This document shows, piece by piece, positions 44,209 through 53,436 of a stretch of 64,000 nt of DNA. How positions within the stretch are numbered: position 1 is the first letter of the stretch; every line of letters starts with the position of its first letter. Under the pieces are notes generated by a model that saw only the letters and a list, made by a program, of their open reading frames with translations, did not search any database and was not told where the DNA came from. Source of the stretch: Verrucomicrobiota bacterium (GTDB lineage: Bacteria; Verrucomicrobiota; Verrucomicrobiia; Opitutales; Puniceicoccaceae); NCBI GenBank assembly GCA_038744685.1, contig JBCDMB010000001.1, positions 248,001 to 312,000 of the forward strand. The letters are read 5' to 3'. Position numbers and translations under genes: made by a program.

Positions 44209-45357
44209 TCAGGCTGACCCTTGCTTTCTCCAACCCATTGGTGAAATTCCGATTCGGCGAGTGAAAGCGCGATTGAGATGCTTATTTCCAGAAAAGCCAC
44301 ATCGGATAGCCACGTCTTCCAACGGAGAGTAAAGATCTTCGAGTAGTAGTGAACGGGCCTTTTTGACACGGAAGTCTTCAATTATGTCGTGTGGTGCCTC
44401 TCCGACGTGATGGATGAACCTACGATACAGTGTTGCTTTGGAAAGTGAAAGGTAGTCTGCAATGTCTGTCACAGAGATTGGCTGTGTGAAGTTAACACGG
44501 ATGAATTCTACTGCCTTACGGACGTCGCCATCATCAGAAGTGAAGACCTGAGAAGACTCCCGTTCCACTAATTTCAGAGGTGGAACATTCACTGAAATGT
44601 CTTTTATCGGCCTCCCTCTCATCAGGCGATCTAGCATCTTTGCTGCAAGATAACCAACAGCCACCTCATTTGGATTGACGGAGCTCAGTGAAGGAGAAGT
44701 GCGTCTAACGACTTCGGGCTGATTGACCGCTCCGACCAAAGCCGCATCTCTCGGGATTTTTACCCCAGCCAGGTTAAAGGAATCGATTACTTTCTGCATG
44801 CCTACATCTTCAGTGACAAAGATCCCGAAAGGAGGTTTCAGATTCTCCACCCAGTCCTTGAAACGAGTCGCTTCAACCAAATTATTCAAGGGTGCTCTCT
44901 GTCGAAACACCTCACAAGTGCGACCGGCTTTCGAAAGTGTCTCCATGAATCCAAGTAAACGAGTGGCTTGGTACCAACCACCTCCCCTTCTTTTAATACA
45001 GGCGAATCGAGAAAGCCCCTTGCTTAAAAGATGTTCTGCAGCAGAGACTCCATTAGCGTATTCGTCCCGTCGAACTGTTGGAATACCTGCTTCTTCAAAC
45101 CATGCCGAGACGTTGACCGCTGGTCTTTTTTGATCGCTGAAAAAGCGTCTGGTTCGATCGTCGGTTACGCGAGCAATGACGCCATCCCAATTCAGAAGGT
45201 GGAAAAATCTCATAAAATCGTCTGAGGCAGTGCCGTTGAAAACGAATTCCCAAGAGGTGTTTTCCTCTACGAACCTCCGGATCCCGTCAAAGATCGACAC
45301 CCTGGTTTCAGGAACAATCGGAAGGTTCAAAATGGCTATTTTTTTCTTTGCTGGCAT
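44209..45357 (-). CDS. XylR-like regulator: LacI-type ligand domain plus AraC-type HTH
   Basis: The 382-residue protein is a fusion typical of XylR in Proteobacteria and its many copies in Verrucomicrobiota. Residues about 1-265 form a periplasmic-binding-protein-like sugar sensor (AILNLPIVPETRVSIFDGIRRF, SAAEHLLSKGLSRFACI, GIFVTEDVGMQKVIDSFN, ALVGAVNQPE). Residues about 280-382 form the AraC double HTH (ISVTDIADYLSLSKATLYRRFIHHVG and PLEDVAIRCGFSGNKHLNRAFTRRIGISPMGWR). It likely controls the GH43-sulfatase genes downstream and may sense xylose or arabinose. Confidence 0.92.
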   Translation of the reverse strand: MPAKKKIAILNLPIVPETRVSIFDGIRRFVEENTSWEFVFNGTASDDFMRFFHLLNWDGVIARVTDDRTRRFFSDQKRPAVNVSAWFEEAGIPTVRRDEYANGVSAAEHLLSKGLSRFACIKRRGGGWYQATRLLGFMETLSKAGRTCEVFRQRAPLNNLVEATRFKDWVENLKPPFGIFVTEDVGMQKVIDSFNLAGVKIPRDAALVGAVNQPEVVRRTSPSLSSVNPNEVAVGYLAAKMLDRLMRGRPIKDISVNVPPLKLVERESSQVFTSDDGDVRKAVEFIRVNFTQPISVTDIADYLSLSKATLYRRFIHHVGEAPHDIIEDFRVKKARSLLLEDLYSPLEDVAIRCGFSGNKHLNRAFTRRIGISPMGWRKQGSA

Positions 45358-45609
45358 TTGCTGTTTCAGAGAGCTTTTTCGGTTTTGACGTGCTGTAGGA
45401 GCGGAGAATCCGGATCTTGGAGGTGGGTATAGAATGAGTAGAATTAGTCAGTTGGAGTTAGTACTTGGTAGAATGCTTTTTTTGAGACGAAATAGCCTAT
45501 ACATGAGACAATTTTAATATCTTAGGCCGGATGGTGTCCAGCCTCAGTATGGGAAAGTCAAATAGCAGCCGCCTGCGGTTGTTCCTGTTCACACTGTTAT
45601 CTCCCAACT

Positions 45610-46416
45610 ATGAAAATCTCCGAAAAACTAAGCGTCTTATTGGCTTCTTCACTAACAGCGTCCTCTATCTCAGCGGCTCCCATCGTTTTTAACGACTACC
45701 AAACGTTAGGGACTTCCGGGGGTCAGATTATCTCTGGAGCTTCTACCACTGGGGCTACGTTAACCTACTCTGGTAACGGCAACGGAGCAGATGGAATGCA
45801 GGCCTTGTTCGACTCGCCGATCACATTTGTCAATGTGGGTGACCGTCTAACCTACAGCTACACCGTTGGTTCTATCTCCTCCAGTGTTGATTTCGGGGCG
45901 AACAATGCATTCAGGAGCGGGGTCAATTTTGACTCGGTCACTCCCAACGAGTTCAATTCTCTTCACTATACTACAGGGTACGGTGACATCAGCAACGATG
46001 TGAGAATGGCGTTCAATACCAACGCAAATCCCTATTCGGGTGGCACGAATATTGTCCCCACCGAAAACTACAACACCTCTCTTCGTCTGCAGACTGGGAA
46101 TACAGTAGACTTTACATTGGTCCTGGAATTAGCGGCGATCAACGGACCGAACGACTTTGACTATACCTACACTGGAACCATCGGGGTAGGCAATGCCAAT
46201 GAGCTTACCATAGTTCGGTCACTTACCGGGATAAAGTCGGATAGTCCCACAGGTATCTATCATCTGACGAATAGTGCTGCTTTAGATATTTTGGATGATA
46301 CTTGGACGATAAGTAACGGATCTGCGGATTTTACAGCTGTCCCCGAGCCCGGTGCTTTCAGTTTTCTGGGTGGTGCTTTGTCTCTCGCTTTGGTAGCCAT
46401 GAGACGTCGGAGGTAA
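45610..46416 (+). CDS. PEP-CTERM secreted protein
   Basis: A 268-residue protein with an N-terminal signal peptide (MKISEKLSVLLASSLTASSISA, cleavage near AAP) and the classic C-terminal PEP-CTERM tripartite signal: VPEPGAF, hydrophobic helix LGGALSLALVAM, then RRRR. Such proteins go to the exosortase pathway for cell-surface display. The mature part looks beta-rich, with no catalytic motif. It is homologous along its length to the protein at 48176 (shared GDRLTYSY/GEKLRMSF, NNAFRSG/NNSFRFG and TNSAALDI/TNNEELQI). No exosortase gene in window. Confidence 0.9.
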   Translation: MKISEKLSVLLASSLTASSISAAPIVFNDYQTLGTSGGQIISGASTTGATLTYSGNGNGADGMQALFDSPITFVNVGDRLTYSYTVGSISSSVDFGANNAFRSGVNFDSVTPNEFNSLHYTTGYGDISNDVRMAFNTNANPYSGGTNIVPTENYNTSLRLQTGNTVDFTLVLELAAINGPNDFDYTYTGTIGVGNANELTIVRSLTGIKSDSPTGIYHLTNSAALDILDDTWTISNGSADFTAVPEPGAFSFLGGALSLALVAMRRRR

Positions 46417-47004
46417 TGCTCTGGAAGAAGGTGTTCTGTCGCGGACCACTTGGTATCATTGTGGGACTCTTCTTTTTTTCCTAGGTCTTTACCGCTTAAG
46501 AAACCGGGGGAATAGGCCGAAGACCTAGCAATTTTGCACCAAAGACTAGGATTCACTAGGTGCCGGGTTCACTTTAGCTCCGCTCCCTGCTCGACCAGGT
46601 TATCTGATCTCTTCTTCGGTCAGATTGTTCTGTGGATGAAATCGCATGTCGGGTGGGCGCATCCTCAAGTCCCGCAGTATTGTGCGAGAAAGCACTTGTC
46701 TTATCCGTATGATTATGTAGATCAATGCTTTGGCAATCATCCCCGAACAAGTTTCGGCAAGTGACTAGTTTTGTAGAATTTGCGACATGCGCGAGCATCG
46801 GATGCTACTGTTTCCTCGTCTTCTTCGAGATCGTTTTCAGTAGAGGTAAGAGTTATGGTGTCGAATAGCCCGTCATGCGGGAGATGTGACTTTCCAACGG
46901 TCTTGATGAAGTTTGGAAAAATTGATCTACTGCGAAACGGAGAGCGATCGAAGAGTTTTGACCGGTAAACACTTACCTCTTAGACCGAGAGTAACTGTTG
47001 TTTG
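46417..47004. other. 588-bp gap without a supported gene
   Basis: It separates the PEP-CTERM gene from the convergent end of the AraC gene. A 9-bp inverted repeat, CTAGGTCTT (46481-46489) and AAGACCTAG (46520-46528), encloses 30 bases. A smaller hairpin CCGAA-CAAGT-TTCGG is at 46743-46757. Several 60-75-codon open frames exist, none with family resemblance. I see no promoter or terminator with confidence. Confidence 0.5.
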
Positions 47005-47931
47005 TTACCTGCCTTCCTCTAGCTTAAACTGACCCCTAATTATTCGACTTGGAGCAACGCCTATCACCCGTTTGAAAACGCGGGAGAAGTGATAAGGGTC
47101 ATCGTAACCGACCTGAGCAGCAATTTGCTTCACAGGTAATCTGTTGCGCAGCAGAAGTTCAGCGGCTCGATTCATTTTTAGGCGAGAAAGGAGTTGGCGG
47201 GGTGATTCTGAATCGAATCTTTTGAAGAGTCGCGATAGATTCACGGGTGTCATCCCGCAGTTCTTCGCAACCTGAGAGACTGAAGTAATCTCAAGATAAT
47301 TTTTGATAATATACTCGTGACAGCGTTGGTAGCTTAGGCGCGCTTGCGATGAGTATCCGGTCGACTTCTGATCTTCCCGAATTCTCTCGATCAGAAGTTC
47401 CAGTAGCATTCGGCAAAAGCGTTTTCGACGGTCTGAGGGTAGCAGTTCTGTTTCGATAATCTGGTCGAAGATATCGTGAATCCAACGGCGGTAGACCATT
47501 TGAACTGGATTTCCACTACCAAGAGTGCTTCTTTCCATTAGTGTCTTTGCGTCAAAGCCATCGAAATCGACAAAGAATTTTGCCAGATTTTGCTTTGATT
47601 TTGCTCGTAAGGAGTAGTGGACATCCGGTCCGTATGCGAATACTGCGCCTGGTCCTATGGTCCATTTTCCATGTTTAGTTCGTAACTCCCATTGACCGCT
47701 GACGATATACTCAATGGCGAACCAGCGAAAATTAGTGCGCTCGAGAAAGTAATTTGGCTTACAACTAGAAAATCCAGCAAACGTAATATTGACGGGGTCG
47801 GAAGGTCTTGGCGAAAAGTCGACCACTACCATCCTTTCGGAGAATGACATTTTGCTGATCGCAGGCGAGGTAGTGATAGAATTCACGAAAAGAATGTTAA
47901 GAACGTCCATTAAGTCGTCAAGTTGGTCCAT
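47005..47931 (-). CDS. AraC family transcriptional regulator
   Basis: The 308-residue protein has an N-terminal cupin-like domain (about 35-160) with the usual GQWELRTKHGKWTIGPGAVFAYGPDVHYSLRA pattern, and a C-terminal double HTH, ITSVSQVAKNCGMTPVNLSRLFKRFDSESPRQLLSRLKMNRAAELL and LPVKQIAAQVGYDDPYHFSRVFKRVIGVAPSRI. It is divergent from the 48176 gene across 244 bp and so may control that gene and the polysaccharide operon behind it. ATG at 47931 is used, with ATG 47910 as an alternative. Confidence 0.9.
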   Translation of the reverse strand: MDQLDDLMDVLNILFVNSITTSPAISKMSFSERMVVVDFSPRPSDPVNITFAGFSSCKPNYFLERTNFRWFAIEYIVSGQWELRTKHGKWTIGPGAVFAYGPDVHYSLRAKSKQNLAKFFVDFDGFDAKTLMERSTLGSGNPVQMVYRRWIHDIFDQIIETELLPSDRRKRFCRMLLELLIERIREDQKSTGYSSQARLSYQRCHEYIIKNYLEITSVSQVAKNCGMTPVNLSRLFKRFDSESPRQLLSRLKMNRAAELLLRNRLPVKQIAAQVGYDDPYHFSRVFKRVIGVAPSRIIRGQFKLEEGR

Positions 47932-48175
47932 TGGCTTGAGGCGAGAATTGGATTAGGGTGTGCGGTGTACGATAAACGCTCCGCTTTCTGCTGTTAATCC
48001 CCGTCTAAAACCCAACTAAAAGTTCCGTCGAACCAACAATTCATTTTTTTGGATCTGACGAAAAATCAAGTCACAATCCTACGTTAGCGACACTCACTTT
48101 TACAAAAAAGCTTATGCTTTGTCGGACACATCCGCGGGTTAAATTGGCAATAGTAAAACTTAATATTTTTCGGAG

Positions 48176-48904
48176 ATGAAAATTCTTAAAATAACGCAGG
48201 AAAGCCTGATTGTGTTTATTACATCAGTTTCGTTCGCCTGTCTTTCTACATATGCTGATTCGAGTGTTAGACATAGTGTCTGGAGTGGAATTGGCAGCGA
48301 TGTAGATGCCGACGTAAGTTCGGTGAGTCTCTCCGGGTTCACCGTTCAATTCAGAGACGAGAGCGACTCTCGTTCAGACATTGGAATGAGGACATCTTTC
48401 GGTCCAGTCACGCTCAGGGAGGGTGAGAAACTGCGAATGTCGTTCCGTTTGGAGGGCGTAAAAACTTCCATAGGGTTCAACAACTCATTCCGTTTTGGTT
48501 TTCGTAGTGAAGAGGGAAACGGAAGCACTGCGCACGCGTCGCTTGGCTACGGCACGCCTGGGTTTCGGACGGATTCGAGATTCGGCGGGCTCGGTGACTC
48601 CCGCAACCAATTTGGTATGGGAGAGCCGTTTAGTAGCGTGCCGCTTGGGGGAGTCTCCGAAACCGTCTTCACGGGTAGAGAGCCTGAAATCGCTTTGGAG
48701 CTAGAGCTTCTTGGAAAGCATGAAGAGGGGGGTGAGGAATACCAAATGACTTTGACTTGGGACGGGCAGACGAACCGATCTGACAAGTTTGTTCGGTTCA
48801 CGAACCGCTGGGATTCTGCTTACATTTTAACCAATAACGAGGAGTTACAGATCAGTGGTGATGGCTACACGGTTGCTGATTTCTCGATCGAGCTAGTGGA
48901 GTAG
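48176..48904 (+). CDS. Secreted protein, paralogue of the PEP-CTERM protein but lacking its sorting tail
   Basis: A 242-residue protein with a likely signal peptide (SLIVFITSVSFACLSTYA). It matches the 45610 protein over most of its length: GEKLRMSFRL to GDRLTYSYTV, NNSFRFGF to NNAFRSGV, HASLGYG to HYTTGYG, IALELELLG to FTLVLELAA, and ILTNNEELQIS to HLTNSAALDIL. It ends at FSIELVE and has no VPEP signal, so it is probably secreted or periplasmic instead of surface anchored. A GGAG sequence directly touches the ATG, so the ribosome site spacing is odd. Confidence 0.75.
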   Translation: MKILKITQESLIVFITSVSFACLSTYADSSVRHSVWSGIGSDVDADVSSVSLSGFTVQFRDESDSRSDIGMRTSFGPVTLREGEKLRMSFRLEGVKTSIGFNNSFRFGFRSEEGNGSTAHASLGYGTPGFRTDSRFGGLGDSRNQFGMGEPFSSVPLGGVSETVFTGREPEIALELELLGKHEEGGEEYQMTLTWDGQTNRSDKFVRFTNRWDSAYILTNNEELQISGDGYTVADFSIELVE

Positions 48905-49014
48905 GTAACGTTGGCGGGCTGATCGACCAAGCCGTTTCAAGGGTAGAAGCGGATCAGGACTCAGACCAAATCGGAGATTTATCACTTTTTTATAAGAACT
49001 CTACAACTAGAACC

Positions 49015-51606
49015 GTGAGAGACAGGAACAGAAAGCTACTTTTTGTGGTTCCATTGTTTGCTGCATCGGCAATGCGGTTTTCGGTAGCAGCTGAACCTTA
49101 CGATCGGCTTCCGGGTGAACTTAGCGCTGACGAGATCCTGGATGGCGTCTATCCGTATCCGCCCCCTCCAGTGGTTGATTGGCAGCATGATGACGATGGT
49201 TTTGCTTTTGACCGGTTGACGGCTGTTCCTGAGCCAGGAATACATCCACGGGTCCTTTTCAGCCCGGAGGATATTCCTCAGATCCGGGAGCGACTTGAAA
49301 ACACGGAAGATGGACGTGAGATGCTAGCTACTCTACGCAAACGAGTGAATGAAAGCATTTTGGCTAGAGGTACTTGGGAGAACGAGTTTTACGAGGCATT
49401 GGTCGAAGGCGATATCGACGAGGCGAAAAGAGTCTGGAACGAAGACAACAAGCCGAACTCAAGGCCGGGCCACTACCAGCCTTATCTTCTCTACGAAATC
49501 GTCCTGCATGCTTTCGATTGTCTCATTCATAACGACAGAGCCGCGGGAAGACGTTGTGCCGCAGCGGTCGCGTCCTATGCGAAGATGATAGAGCCGGCGA
49601 TTGAAGAGCAGTTCTCCGTTGGGGAACTTTCGGACGATGTTTGGCGGGTCAAGGTGACTGGACCGCATACTGGATCTGCGAAGGAGGATCAGGGGGTGCG
49701 GAAACTGGTCGGGTATCACTTACTTGGATACGCCTACGACTTTACTGCGCCCTTCATGACCAATCTGCAGAAAAACCAAGTGAGGAGCGTGATCGCTTTG
49801 GTGACGAACGGAAAGGTCTGGCTGGGCGCCGCCATGCCGAAAAACTGGAGAGTATGGAATTGGGTCATGGTCGGTCTTGGGCAGCCACTTCTGGCTCTTT
49901 CGATAGAGGGTGAACCGGGATACGACGAGCGTGTCTACGAGATGGGTGTCGAAATACTGAACGACTACCTGACCTATGGGATTACCCCCATGGGTAGTTC
50001 TACTGAGGCTGTCGGTTACACTCAGTTCGGATTTGTTTGGGGTAGCCCATTCATGCTCGCTGCAGCCCGGCGGGGAGACAACTACTTCACTCACGAACAC
50101 TATCGGGCGATGAACGAGTGGTACCTGCACACCTTGCAGCCATTCGGGGCGCAATGGACGAGTTACGGCGACGGAGGTGACCGTGGACCCGCGGTTTATA
50201 ATCTCGCCCTCTTGCGGCACTTTTATCCGGAGGATTCAGGGATAGAATTGCTTTGGCAGCAGATGCTGAAAGAGGACGGAGGCACGACTTTCCAGAGAAA
50301 TTTCCACATGCTTCTCCCGATGATCGCAGCCGCCGATAGCGAAGGGGCTGAAATTGAAATCCAAGAACTTGGATTACCGCTAACTTGGTTCGATGAGGAT
50401 CGTGGATTCGTTGCCGCACGTAACTCTTGGGACGAGGATGCTGCTTATCTGCAGTTCGAGGCTCGCCCGGATTCCTTCATGCACGGTCATGAACACGCAG
50501 ATCGGGGCAGTTTCAACTTCAGTGCGTTGGGCCGCGTCTGGGCCAAAGACAACTTTCGGTCCGTCGAATCACGGTATCATAACGTCGTCATGATTGATGG
50601 GGCAGGTCAGGGTTTCCAGCCTGGTCCGGTGGAGTGGTTGGAATTCGACGATTCGGACCAGGCCCTTATTGCTTCCGTCAACCTCAAGGATGCTTATGAT
50701 TGGTTTTGGCCTAAGCCGATTATCACGAAGAATCCTGACCCGGCGGTTACTCCACGGTTCAACTTTGACCGATGGAAATCCTACGCGGAGCAAAGCAAAC
50801 AGTTTGTAGAGGACTACGCAGGTGTTGAGAAAGGTCCAGAGACGAGGGAGGTCGTCGCGAACCACCACAAAGGTTACAAGGATTTCATCAGTGCCCGTTT
50901 CTGGGATGAGGACCCGATCCCGACGCGAGTCTCCCACAATCCGGTACAATACGCTTATCGAACCATCCTTTTTCGGAAAGGTGATCACCCTTACGTGATC
51001 GTAGTAGACGACATCCGGAAAAGCGAGGAAGAGCACGAATATGTGTGGCAAATGCAGATGGGATTGGACACTGCGGTCGCCCGAATGGAAGAAGCCGATA
51101 TTGTTTTGGCGGACGATCGTCCGCGTCAGCGGGTCCGATGGGGTTTTCAGCGTCTGGACAAAGGTGAACGGGCCTTACTCGTCCGGGTTCTCGAACAAGC
51201 TGAGCCCGCACTGAATCGCGATTACCACACGAGGGGTTCTCCTCGGCTCGAAACTGTCGAGCGAATCGACATGCTCAAGCCTGAGGGTCGTTCCTTTGGA
51301 CTGGATAAACGCCTTGTCATTCCCAGCCGCTCTGTGGAGCCGAACTTTAAGATCCTCCTCCTGCCGTTTCGGGAAGGCGACGAGCTTCCCAAGACCATTT
51401 GGAACGAAGACCAAACGGAACTACGGATCGAGTGGAGCGACCAGACAGATCTCCTTTCCTTTCAGAAAGACGCCGAAGGTCGGACCCGTGTGGAACTCGA
51501 TCCGATCGCAAAAGAGGAATTCTCAATAACCAAAGTAAACGATTCTTGGTCTCTATCGGGTTTCCAAAGGTCTCTTCCCATCAAAACCAACATCGTGGAA
51601 AGATGA
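49015..51606 (+). CDS. Heparinase II/III-like polysaccharide lyase
   Basis: A secreted 863-residue protein (signal peptide MRDRNRKLLFVVPLFAASAM...VAA, start GTG 49015). The (alpha/alpha) toroid domain covers about 90-440, with the helix-rich NPNSRPGHYQPYLLYEIVLHAFDCL region and YGDGGDRGPAVYNLALL. The C-terminal beta-sandwich starts with the heparinase II/III motif FMHGHEHADRGSFNFSALGRVWAKD. Such lyases cut uronic-acid polysaccharides such as heparin-like, alginate or ulvan chains by beta-elimination. Substrate unknown. Its stop codon overlaps the next ATG (ATGA). The VPEPG inside (residues about 70-74) is not a sorting signal. Confidence 0.85.
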   Translation: MRDRNRKLLFVVPLFAASAMRFSVAAEPYDRLPGELSADEILDGVYPYPPPPVVDWQHDDDGFAFDRLTAVPEPGIHPRVLFSPEDIPQIRERLENTEDGREMLATLRKRVNESILARGTWENEFYEALVEGDIDEAKRVWNEDNKPNSRPGHYQPYLLYEIVLHAFDCLIHNDRAAGRRCAAAVASYAKMIEPAIEEQFSVGELSDDVWRVKVTGPHTGSAKEDQGVRKLVGYHLLGYAYDFTAPFMTNLQKNQVRSVIALVTNGKVWLGAAMPKNWRVWNWVMVGLGQPLLALSIEGEPGYDERVYEMGVEILNDYLTYGITPMGSSTEAVGYTQFGFVWGSPFMLAAARRGDNYFTHEHYRAMNEWYLHTLQPFGAQWTSYGDGGDRGPAVYNLALLRHFYPEDSGIELLWQQMLKEDGGTTFQRNFHMLLPMIAAADSEGAEIEIQELGLPLTWFDEDRGFVAARNSWDEDAAYLQFEARPDSFMHGHEHADRGSFNFSALGRVWAKDNFRSVESRYHNVVMIDGAGQGFQPGPVEWLEFDDSDQALIASVNLKDAYDWFWPKPIITKNPDPAVTPRFNFDRWKSYAEQSKQFVEDYAGVEKGPETREVVANHHKGYKDFISARFWDEDPIPTRVSHNPVQYAYRTILFRKGDHPYVIVVDDIRKSEEEHEYVWQMQMGLDTAVARMEEADIVLADDRPRQRVRWGFQRLDKGERALLVRVLEQAEPALNRDYHTRGSPRLETVERIDMLKPEGRSFGLDKRLVIPSRSVEPNFKILLLPFREGDELPKTIWNEDQTELRIEWSDQTDLLSFQKDAEGRTRVELDPIAKEEFSITKVNDSWSLSGFQRSLPIKTNIVER

Positions 51607-52679
51607 CACGGAAATTGAGAGCGGGTTTGGTCGGATTGAACTTTGGCAGGAAGATCATTGAAGGGCAGATTCTTCGTGGACCAGGAGCCAATTTTATCGA
51701 GCTGGCTGCCGTGTGCGATCAGGACGCAGATCTGTGTAATCGACTTGCACATCAATACAATGTTGCAGCCTACCACCACCTGGATCAGCTACTCGCAGAC
51801 AAGTCCGTCCCTGTAGTAATTTTGATCACCGGACCTAACGGCCGCGCGGATTTGATTCGGCAAATCATCCGCTCAGGAAAGGACGTGATGACCACTAAAC
51901 CGTTCGAGCTCGATCCTGGAGCAGCAGCGGCTGTTTTGGAGGAAGCAAGAGCCTTGGACCGTATCGTTCATCTCAATTCACCCAATGCGACCAACTCTGA
52001 GGACTTTCAGATTATTAATCGATGGAGGGAGCAATATGATCTCGGTAAGCCTGTTGCTGGTCACCATGAGTGTTGGTATAAAGCAGTAGAGGAGGCTGAC
52101 GGCACGTGGTATGACGATCCAGACCGTTGTCCAGCTGCTCCAATCTTTCGTTTGGGCATCTACGGAATCAACGACATGCTGCGGGTTTTTGGAGAACCGG
52201 AATCGATTCAGGTCATGCAGACCCGCATGTTTACGAAGCGTCCAACTCCGGATATGGCACGTTTGTGCATCAAGTTTAAAAGCGGTGCGATGGCTGACAC
52301 TTTCGACGGTTGGACGATCTCGCCAGAGCGCCAGAGCACTTCGATGACGTTGTATTTTGAAAACGGGACTATCTATCGAAACCCAACGATGATGCCGTGT
52401 GATCCGATCCGCGCGAGGATTCAAGAGTTTACCTATTTGTCGTTGTCTACTCCAGACTGTTCAGACGGTATGCCGATTGAGACACTGCGGATCTCAAACG
52501 ACAAATTGAGCCAGGTTTACCAGTGGGATATCTTCCATAGAACGGTAACGACCCGAATCCGACCGGTCGACGAGACTCCGGACTCAGTTGTTGTAGATTC
52601 ACTCCGAATTATCGCAGCTTTACAAGAAGCTGCGGAAACCGGAGAGACCGTTCGATTGGACCGATCTTTCGTTTACTGA
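51603..52679 (+). CDS. Gfo/Idh/MocA family oxidoreductase
   Basis: A 358-residue NAD(P)-dependent sugar oxidoreductase. The Rossmann part starts RAGLVGLNFGRKIIEGQIL, with AAVCDQD at the end of strand 2, VVILITGPNG and the signature DVMTTKPFELDPGAA holding the catalytic Lys. The C-terminal alpha/beta domain includes FRLGIYGINDML with the substrate-facing His-like position replaced by N, and GAMADTFDGW. It probably acts on the unsaturated or uronic sugars released by the lyase. ATG 51603 overlaps the lyase stop, so the two are translated together. Confidence 0.88.
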   Translation: MTRKLRAGLVGLNFGRKIIEGQILRGPGANFIELAAVCDQDADLCNRLAHQYNVAAYHHLDQLLADKSVPVVILITGPNGRADLIRQIIRSGKDVMTTKPFELDPGAAAAVLEEARALDRIVHLNSPNATNSEDFQIINRWREQYDLGKPVAGHHECWYKAVEEADGTWYDDPDRCPAAPIFRLGIYGINDMLRVFGEPESIQVMQTRMFTKRPTPDMARLCIKFKSGAMADTFDGWTISPERQSTSMTLYFENGTIYRNPTMMPCDPIRARIQEFTYLSLSTPDCSDGMPIETLRISNDKLSQVYQWDIFHRTVTTRIRPVDETPDSVVVDSLRIIAALQEAAETGETVRLDRSFVY

Positions 52680-52704
52680 ACCCAACCCTAAGCCACTACC
52701 CCAA

Positions 52705-53424
52705 ATGAAAATACCTAGTCACAAAAGACCCTCCGGTGCGTTCACCCTCATTGAACTTCTCACTGTGATCGCGATTGTCGGGATTCTCTCAGCAATTTTG
52801 ATCCCAGTCGTTGGTAATATCCGTGAGCGTTCGGCAACAACCAAAGACATGGCCAAAATAAAATCTATTGGTCACGCAATTGCGATGCATGTCGCCGACA
52901 ACAATGGACGTCTTCCCAATCCGGAAACTCCAATCCGAGGAACTAAATTGGATGGTGACGACCAGACGGATCGATGGAATTTCTACGAAGCAGTTGATCG
53001 CTACATGGATCCTCCCGAAAATTTTAATCCGCGATCAATCTACAACTACAATCGAAGAGATACTTGGTATTCCGAGTCTGCTGACCAGTCACCGGAGGGA
53101 GATCCTCGCTACCTTGGATTTGCCCCAAATCCTCACATGTTACGGACTTTCGGTGGTGCTGCATCATGGATGGGTTACACTACAAAAGTCCCCGAGTTGG
53201 CGAAGATGGTGTTGGTGACTGAGGTAACTGACGTTCCAGGAAGTGGCAGATATGACTTGAATCCCAGTGTAGAACCAACTGTCGATCCTCTGGTCGCCTC
53301 CCAATATCGCGCCTCTCGTCCGGGAGGAGCTGCACTTTACTTATTCGGTGACTACCGGGTGGAGCTATTGGAGGGCAACCAAGGTTCAAGTGTGAAACCA
53401 GAGATCTGGTTCTGGGAAGACTGA
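52705..53424 (+). CDS. Prepilin/pseudopilin-like protein inside the polysaccharide operon
   Basis: A 239-residue protein with an N-terminal type IV prepilin signal: basic PSHKRPSGAFTLIELLTVIAIVGILSAILIPV, cleaved by prepilin peptidase before FTLIE. The rest is a soluble domain with the order common in Verrucomicrobiota pilin-like proteins (ATTKDMAKIKSIGHAIAMHVADNNGRLPNPE and GAALYLFGDYRVELL near the end). It lies 25 bp after the oxidoreductase and 12 bp before the symporter, so it shares their transcript. Role in secretion of the lyase or in binding its glycan is inferred. Confidence 0.87.
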   Translation: MKIPSHKRPSGAFTLIELLTVIAIVGILSAILIPVVGNIRERSATTKDMAKIKSIGHAIAMHVADNNGRLPNPETPIRGTKLDGDDQTDRWNFYEAVDRYMDPPENFNPRSIYNYNRRDTWYSESADQSPEGDPRYLGFAPNPHMLRTFGGAASWMGYTTKVPELAKMVLVTEVTDVPGSGRYDLNPSVEPTVDPLVASQYRASRPGGAALYLFGDYRVELLEGNQGSSVKPEIWFWED

Positions 53425-53436
53425 TTGACTAGTGCA

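Noticed and set aside
46534-46764. 76-codon plus-strand frame in the 588-bp gap
   Set aside because: No signal peptide, domain or ribosome site; composition is like the surrounding gap.
49225-49245. PEP-CTERM signal in the heparinase-like protein (VPEPG)
   Set aside because: It is near the N-terminus and not followed by a hydrophobic helix and basic tail at the C-terminus.
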